Assembly: GCF_020404745.1 (NCBI RefSeq)
Contig: NZ_JAIZAP010000008.1
Span: 62,001 to 126,000, forward strand
Origin: Aquibacillus saliphilus
GTDB lineage: Bacteria; Bacillota; Bacilli; Bacillales; Amphibacillaceae
DNA: 64,000 bases
Direction: 5' to 3'
This document shows, piece after piece, positions 61,173-64,000 of the stretch. Numbering within the stretch: position 1 is the stretch's first letter; each line of letters starts with the position of its first letter. The position numbers and the translations under genes are program-made. The notes under the pieces are model-generated. The model saw nothing but the letters and a program-made list of their open reading frames with translations. It made no database searches and had not been told where the DNA came from.

Positions 61173-61259
61173 ATGTTGAAAACACTTGCTAAAGTTTTAA
61201 TCGGTGTAGCAGTTTTATTTTTTATTGTTGGATTAATATTTATATTTCGAACTCCTTAA
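61173..61259 (+). CDS. 28-residue single-helix membrane peptide
   Basis: ATG 61173 is preceded by GAGGAGAGAAGG and opens a 28-codon frame ending at TAA 61257-61259. The peptide has a Lys-containing start (Met-Leu-Lys-Thr-Leu-Ala-Lys) and a single hydrophobic helix of about 18 residues, closing with Phe-Arg-Thr-Pro. It sits 11 bases after the DUF350 gene and before a strong terminator, so it completes that transcript. It could be a small regulatory subunit of the DUF350 protein; function unknown. Confidence 0.6.
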   Translation: MLKTLAKVLIGVAVLFFIVGLIFIFRTP

Positions 61260-61267
61260 TACACTCA

Positions 61268-61310
61268 CCCCAAAATCGTATTATTAGTAATACGCTCTTT
61301 TGGGGGATTG
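61268..61310 (+). terminator. Terminator after the yshE unit
   Basis: CCCCAAAA/TTTTGGGG forms the base and CGTATT/AATACG the upper stem, separated by a small internal loop; a short T stretch lies near the end. Confidence 0.85.
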
Positions 61311-61427
61311 TTTTATGGATGAAATTCACAGTTTAAATAGTAAAATTTGTAAACTTAAGGATAAAAATATTTAAAAAATTATGAATAGTGGTTATAATGG
61401 AATTAAGTAAAAAAAGGAGGTAGTTAA

Positions 61428-63137
61428 ATGAGTGAAAAACTTAAGGAGAAGACATGGCTTTCTCATTATCCAAAGGGGATACCAACTAGTTTGACTTATG
61501 AAGAAAAACCGCTTCATGCATTCTTAGAAGAAAGAGCTAAAAGTAACCCAAATATGAAAGCGCTTCACTTTATGGGTAAAGAGCTTACGTATGAGGAAGT
61601 TTACAAACAAGCAAAGAAATTAGCAGCTTATTTACAGCAATTAGGATTGGAAAAAGGGGATAGGGTATCGATTATGTTACCTAATAGTCCGCAAGCAGTG
61701 ATTAGTTATTATGGTGTTTTAATAGCTGGTGGTGTAGTAGTTCAAACTAACCCGCTATACCAAGAAAGAGAGTTAGAATACCAAATAAAAGACTCTGATT
61801 GCAAAATGATTATTTGCTTAGACTTATTATTTCCTAGGGTTCTAAAAGTTAAAGAAACAACGTCATTAGAACATGTAATTGTTACAGGAATTAAAGATTA
61901 TTTACCATTTCCAAAAAATCTTCTTTATCCATTGGTTCAAAAAAAGCAGAAAACTAAAGTTCCTAAAGTGAATCAGACTACTGAAGTTCATCCATGGACA
62001 ATGATAATGGCAAAGCAAAGTGCGGAGCTTAAGTATTGTCAAGTAGATCCCAAAGAAGATCTAGCTTTATTACAGTATACTGGCGGAACAACAGGTTTTC
62101 CAAAAGGTGTAATGTTGACGCATTATAATTTAGTGTCAAATGTGCAAATGTGTAGCAACTGGCTTGATGAAGAAAGAGAGACACAGGATACTGTATTAGG
62201 TGTTCTTCCCTTTTTTCACGTTTATGGTATGACTACGGTAATGAATTATTCGGTTTATACTGGTTCAAAGATGGTACTCATTCCTAAGTTTGATGTTGAG
62301 GATGTATTAAAGACAATTGAAAAGCAACGCCCAACCATTTTTCCAGGTGCACCAACTATTTATATAGCTTTATTAAACCATCCTAAACTTAAGCAATATG
62401 ACTTATCCTCGATTGAGTCATGTATAAGTGGATCTGCACCGCTACCAAGTGAGATTCAGGAGCAATTCGAGCGTGAAACTGGTGGTCGATTAATAGAAGG
62501 CTATGGATTAACAGAGTCTTCACCTGTTACACATGCAAATTTCTTAGCAACTGGTTTAGTTCATGGTGGTATTGGTGTGCCATGGCCTGATACTGATGCC
62601 AAAATAATTGGTACGGGATTGGACGATGAAGTAAAACAAGGAGATATTGGGGAAATTGCTGTTAAAGGTCCTCAAATAATGAGAGGGTATTGGAATAATA
62701 GTGAAGAGACTGAGCAAGTACTTAAAGATGGTTGGTTATTAACGGGTGATATTGGTTATATGGATGAAAATGGCTGTTTTTATGTAATTGATAGAAAAAA
62801 GGATATGATTATTGCTGGTGGATACAATATTTATCCTCGAGAAGTGGAAGATGTCTTATATGAACATGAAGGAATTCAAGAAACTGTAGTGGCAGGTATT
62901 CCTGATCCTTATAGAGGTGAGACAGTCAAAGCTTACATCGTTTTAAAAGAGGGTCAACATGTAGACGAGAAATCTTTAGATGAATTTTGCAGGGAAAGAA
63001 TGGCTGTTTATAAAGTTCCTAAGATTTATGAATTTAGAGAAGAATTGCCAAAAACAGCTGTCGGTAAAATTTTGAGAAGAAAATTAGTTGAAGATGAAAG
63101 AAAAAAATTGAATGATGTAGACGATGTTTCTGTTTAG
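61428..63137 (+). CDS. lcfA: Long-chain fatty acid-CoA ligase
   Basis: A 569-residue adenylate-forming enzyme activating long-chain fatty acids to acyl-CoA. The ATP/AMP-binding motif Tyr-Thr-Gly-Gly-Thr-Thr-Gly-Phe-Pro-Lys-Gly is near residue 218, Tyr-Gly-Leu-Thr-Glu near 360, Thr-Gly-Asp-Ile-Gly-Tyr with Asp-Arg-Lys-Lys-Asp near 440-452, and the catalytic Lys in Thr-Ala-Val-Gly-Lys-Ile-Leu-Arg-Arg near 545. It starts beta-oxidation at the membrane face. AAAAGGAGGT precedes the ATG; a TATAAT at 61393-61398 has only a weak -35, and I find no full FadR palindrome there. Confidence 0.94.
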   Translation: MSEKLKEKTWLSHYPKGIPTSLTYEEKPLHAFLEERAKSNPNMKALHFMGKELTYEEVYKQAKKLAAYLQQLGLEKGDRVSIMLPNSPQAVISYYGVLIAGGVVVQTNPLYQERELEYQIKDSDCKMIICLDLLFPRVLKVKETTSLEHVIVTGIKDYLPFPKNLLYPLVQKKQKTKVPKVNQTTEVHPWTMIMAKQSAELKYCQVDPKEDLALLQYTGGTTGFPKGVMLTHYNLVSNVQMCSNWLDEERETQDTVLGVLPFFHVYGMTTVMNYSVYTGSKMVLIPKFDVEDVLKTIEKQRPTIFPGAPTIYIALLNHPKLKQYDLSSIESCISGSAPLPSEIQEQFERETGGRLIEGYGLTESSPVTHANFLATGLVHGGIGVPWPDTDAKIIGTGLDDEVKQGDIGEIAVKGPQIMRGYWNNSEETEQVLKDGWLLTGDIGYMDENGCFYVIDRKKDMIIAGGYNIYPREVEDVLYEHEGIQETVVAGIPDPYRGETVKAYIVLKEGQHVDEKSLDEFCRERMAVYKVPKIYEFREELPKTAVGKILRRKLVEDERKKLNDVDDVSV

Positions 63138-63176
63138 AACTATTTCCTATTGGATAATTAGGACGGGTTAAACCTA

Positions 63177-63228
63177 TTGACAAAATAGAATAATGGTTGT
63201 ACGATAAATATGAATGAATAGTCATTCA
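63177..63228 (+). promoter_or_regulatory. fadR promoter and FadR operator
   Basis: TTGACA (63177-63182) and TACGAT (63200-63205) are 17 bases apart. Immediately downstream, TGAATGAATAGTCATTCA (63211-63228) is an 18-bp palindrome-like site that fits the B. subtilis FadR consensus TGAATGAnTAnTCATTCA. Its position over the transcription start suggests repression of fadR-etf by FadR and release by long-chain acyl-CoA, the known effector. Confidence 0.9.
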
Positions 63229-63256
63229 TATTTATCGTTAGTTAGGAGCATCAGGA

Positions 63257-63838
63257 ATGAAAAATAGCAAACCGAAATTCAAACAAATTATAGACGCAGC
63301 AGTTATTGTTATTGCAGAAAATGGCTATCATGCTTCTCAAGTATCAAAAATTGCAAAAACTGCGGGTGTAGCAGACGGGACGATTTATCTTTATTTTAAA
63401 AATAAAGAAGATATTCTTGTATCTGTTTTTCAGGAAAAAATGGGCCAATTCATAGAAAAGACAGAACACGAAATTAATTTAAAACAAAATGCTGAAGAGA
63501 AGCTGAAGACATTAATTCTGATGCACTTCAAACAACTTTCAGAAGATCATGATTTAGCAATCGTAACTCAACTAGAACTGAGGCAATCGAATAAGGAACT
63601 TAGGCTAAAGATTAACGATGTGTTGAAGCGTTATCTCGTTATTATTGATCGTATTGTTGAAGAGGGGATGAACGAAGGACTCTTTCAACCGAAAATGAAC
63701 ATTCGTTTAGTCCGGCATATGATTTTTGGAACGCTTGACGAAACGGTTACCAATTGGGTAATGAAAGAGCAAAAGTATCGACTCGAGGATCAAGTTAATG
63801 ACGTTCACGAATTATTAATCAATGGATTGTCCAGATGA
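63257..63838 (+). CDS. fadR: TetR-family fatty acid degradation regulator FadR
   Basis: A 193-residue TetR-type repressor, equivalent to B. subtilis FadR (YsiA). The helix-turn-helix lies at about residues 8-52 with Val-Ser-Lys-Ile-Ala-Lys-Thr-Ala-Gly-Val-Ala-Asp-Gly-Thr-Ile-Tyr-Leu-Tyr-Phe-Lys-Asn-Lys; the C-terminal ligand domain follows. Long-chain acyl-CoA is the expected inducer. A consensus FadR box is directly upstream of its start. etfB begins 88 bases downstream; the fadB gene present there in B. subtilis is missing. Confidence 0.92.
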   Translation: MKNSKPKFKQIIDAAVIVIAENGYHASQVSKIAKTAGVADGTIYLYFKNKEDILVSVFQEKMGQFIEKTEHEINLKQNAEEKLKTLILMHFKQLSEDHDLAIVTQLELRQSNKELRLKINDVLKRYLVIIDRIVEEGMNEGLFQPKMNIRLVRHMIFGTLDETVTNWVMKEQKYRLEDQVNDVHELLINGLSR

Positions 63839-63925
63839 TTGATAACTCCTGATTAATTTGTTATCTCCTCAGGCAATTTTCTCTAATTAATACTTTTAAA
63901 TTTAAAGAAAGGGGATGGATAGAAA

Positions 63926-64000
63926 ATGAATATCTTCGTACTCATGAAAAGCACATTTGATACGGAAGAAAAAATAGTAGTGAAAGATGGAAGGATTGAT
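63926..64000 (+). CDS. etfB: Electron transfer flavoprotein beta subunit, N-terminal fragment
   Basis: Only the first 25 codons lie in the window; the frame runs off the end. The sequence starts Met-Asn-Ile-Phe-Val-Leu-Met-Lys-Ser-Thr-Phe-Asp-Thr-Glu-Glu-Lys, as expected for EtfB of Bacillaceae. EtfB pairs with EtfA to carry electrons from acyl-CoA dehydrogenases to the respiratory chain. AAAGGGGATGG precedes the ATG. Its place after fadR fits the fatty acid degradation operon. Confidence 0.8.
   Translation, partial: MNIFVLMKSTFDTEEKIVVKDGRID

Noticed and set aside
61375-61400. FadR operator upstream of lcfA
   Set aside because: ATGAATAGTGG resembles one half-site only; the second half is missing.

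Overview
The window is an AT-rich stretch of chromosome from an endospore-forming Bacillaceae bacterium. It carries the low-GC, Gram-positive core region known in Bacillus subtilis as ytkL-ytoI-nrnA-ytrIH-dnaE-ytsJ-accDA-pfkA-pyk-ytvI-citZ-icd-mdh-phoPR-polA-mutM-ytaF-coaE-speH-nrdR-dnaBI-ytxC-thrS-infC-rpmI-rplT-ysdABC-sspI-ysgA-pheST-rnhC-zapA-cvpA-polX-mutS2-yshE-lcfA-fadR-etfB. Spore genes (ytrH, ytrI, ytvI, ytaF, sspI) and the many short dispersed repeats point to a halotolerant-type Bacillaceae such as the Oceanobacillus/Virgibacillus/Gracilibacillus group. That placement is inference and the species cannot be named from the sequence. I see no prophage, insertion sequence, CRISPR array, tRNA or rRNA gene.

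Layout. 1-2.5 kb: an accessory-looking cluster of a DUF4247 protein (cut by the window edge), a DUF350 membrane protein and a membrane-anchored spermidine-synthase-like enzyme. 2.6-8.0 kb: YtkL, YtoI, YtpI, NrnA and the minus-strand sporulation pair YtrH/YtrI. 8.1-18.6 kb: DnaE, malic enzyme with a GntR/FadR-type regulator, acetyl-CoA carboxylase AccDA, then glycolytic PfkA and Pyk. 18.6-24.6 kb: small membrane genes, then the TCA genes citZ-icd-mdh behind one well-formed promoter with a cre-like box. 24.6-34.4 kb: MaoC-like protein, PhoPR, HflKC (an insertion relative to B. subtilis), PolA, MutM, YtaF, CoaE. 34.4-39.8 kb: SpeH behind a structured leader, NrdR, primosome proteins DnaB/DnaI, YtxC. 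39.8-43.8 kb: thrS under a T-box and infC-rpmI-rplT under an L20-type leader. 43.9-53.2 kb: ysd genes, dUTPase, aminopeptidase, a lytic transglycosylase, sspI, an rRNA methylase and pheST under a second T-box. 53.2-64 kb: a TraB-type lipoprotein, RNase HIII, ZapA, CvpA, PolX, MutS2, a second DUF350 protein, and the fatty-acid degradation genes lcfA, fadR and the start of etfB.

How the genes work together. Replication and repair (dnaE, polA, mutM, dnaB, dnaI, nrdR, dut, polX, mutS2, rnhC) are interleaved with central carbon flux (malic enzyme, pfkA, pyk, citZ-icd-mdh) and with fatty acid synthesis and breakdown (accDA, lcfA, fadR, etfB). Polyamine metabolism appears twice: SpeH makes decarboxylated S-adenosylmethionine, the aminopropyl donor that the membrane enzyme at 1-2.5 kb would need.

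Most of the window is conserved core genome. The observations most worth following are the speH leader with competing pairings over its ribosome binding site, a hairpin sequestering the ytaF ribosome binding site, a four-copy dispersed repeat family, a two-copy MITE-like palindromic element that starts exactly on a stop codon each time, a palindromic operator for the GntR-type regulator at the malic enzyme promoter, and the DUF4247/DUF350/aminopropyltransferase cluster.
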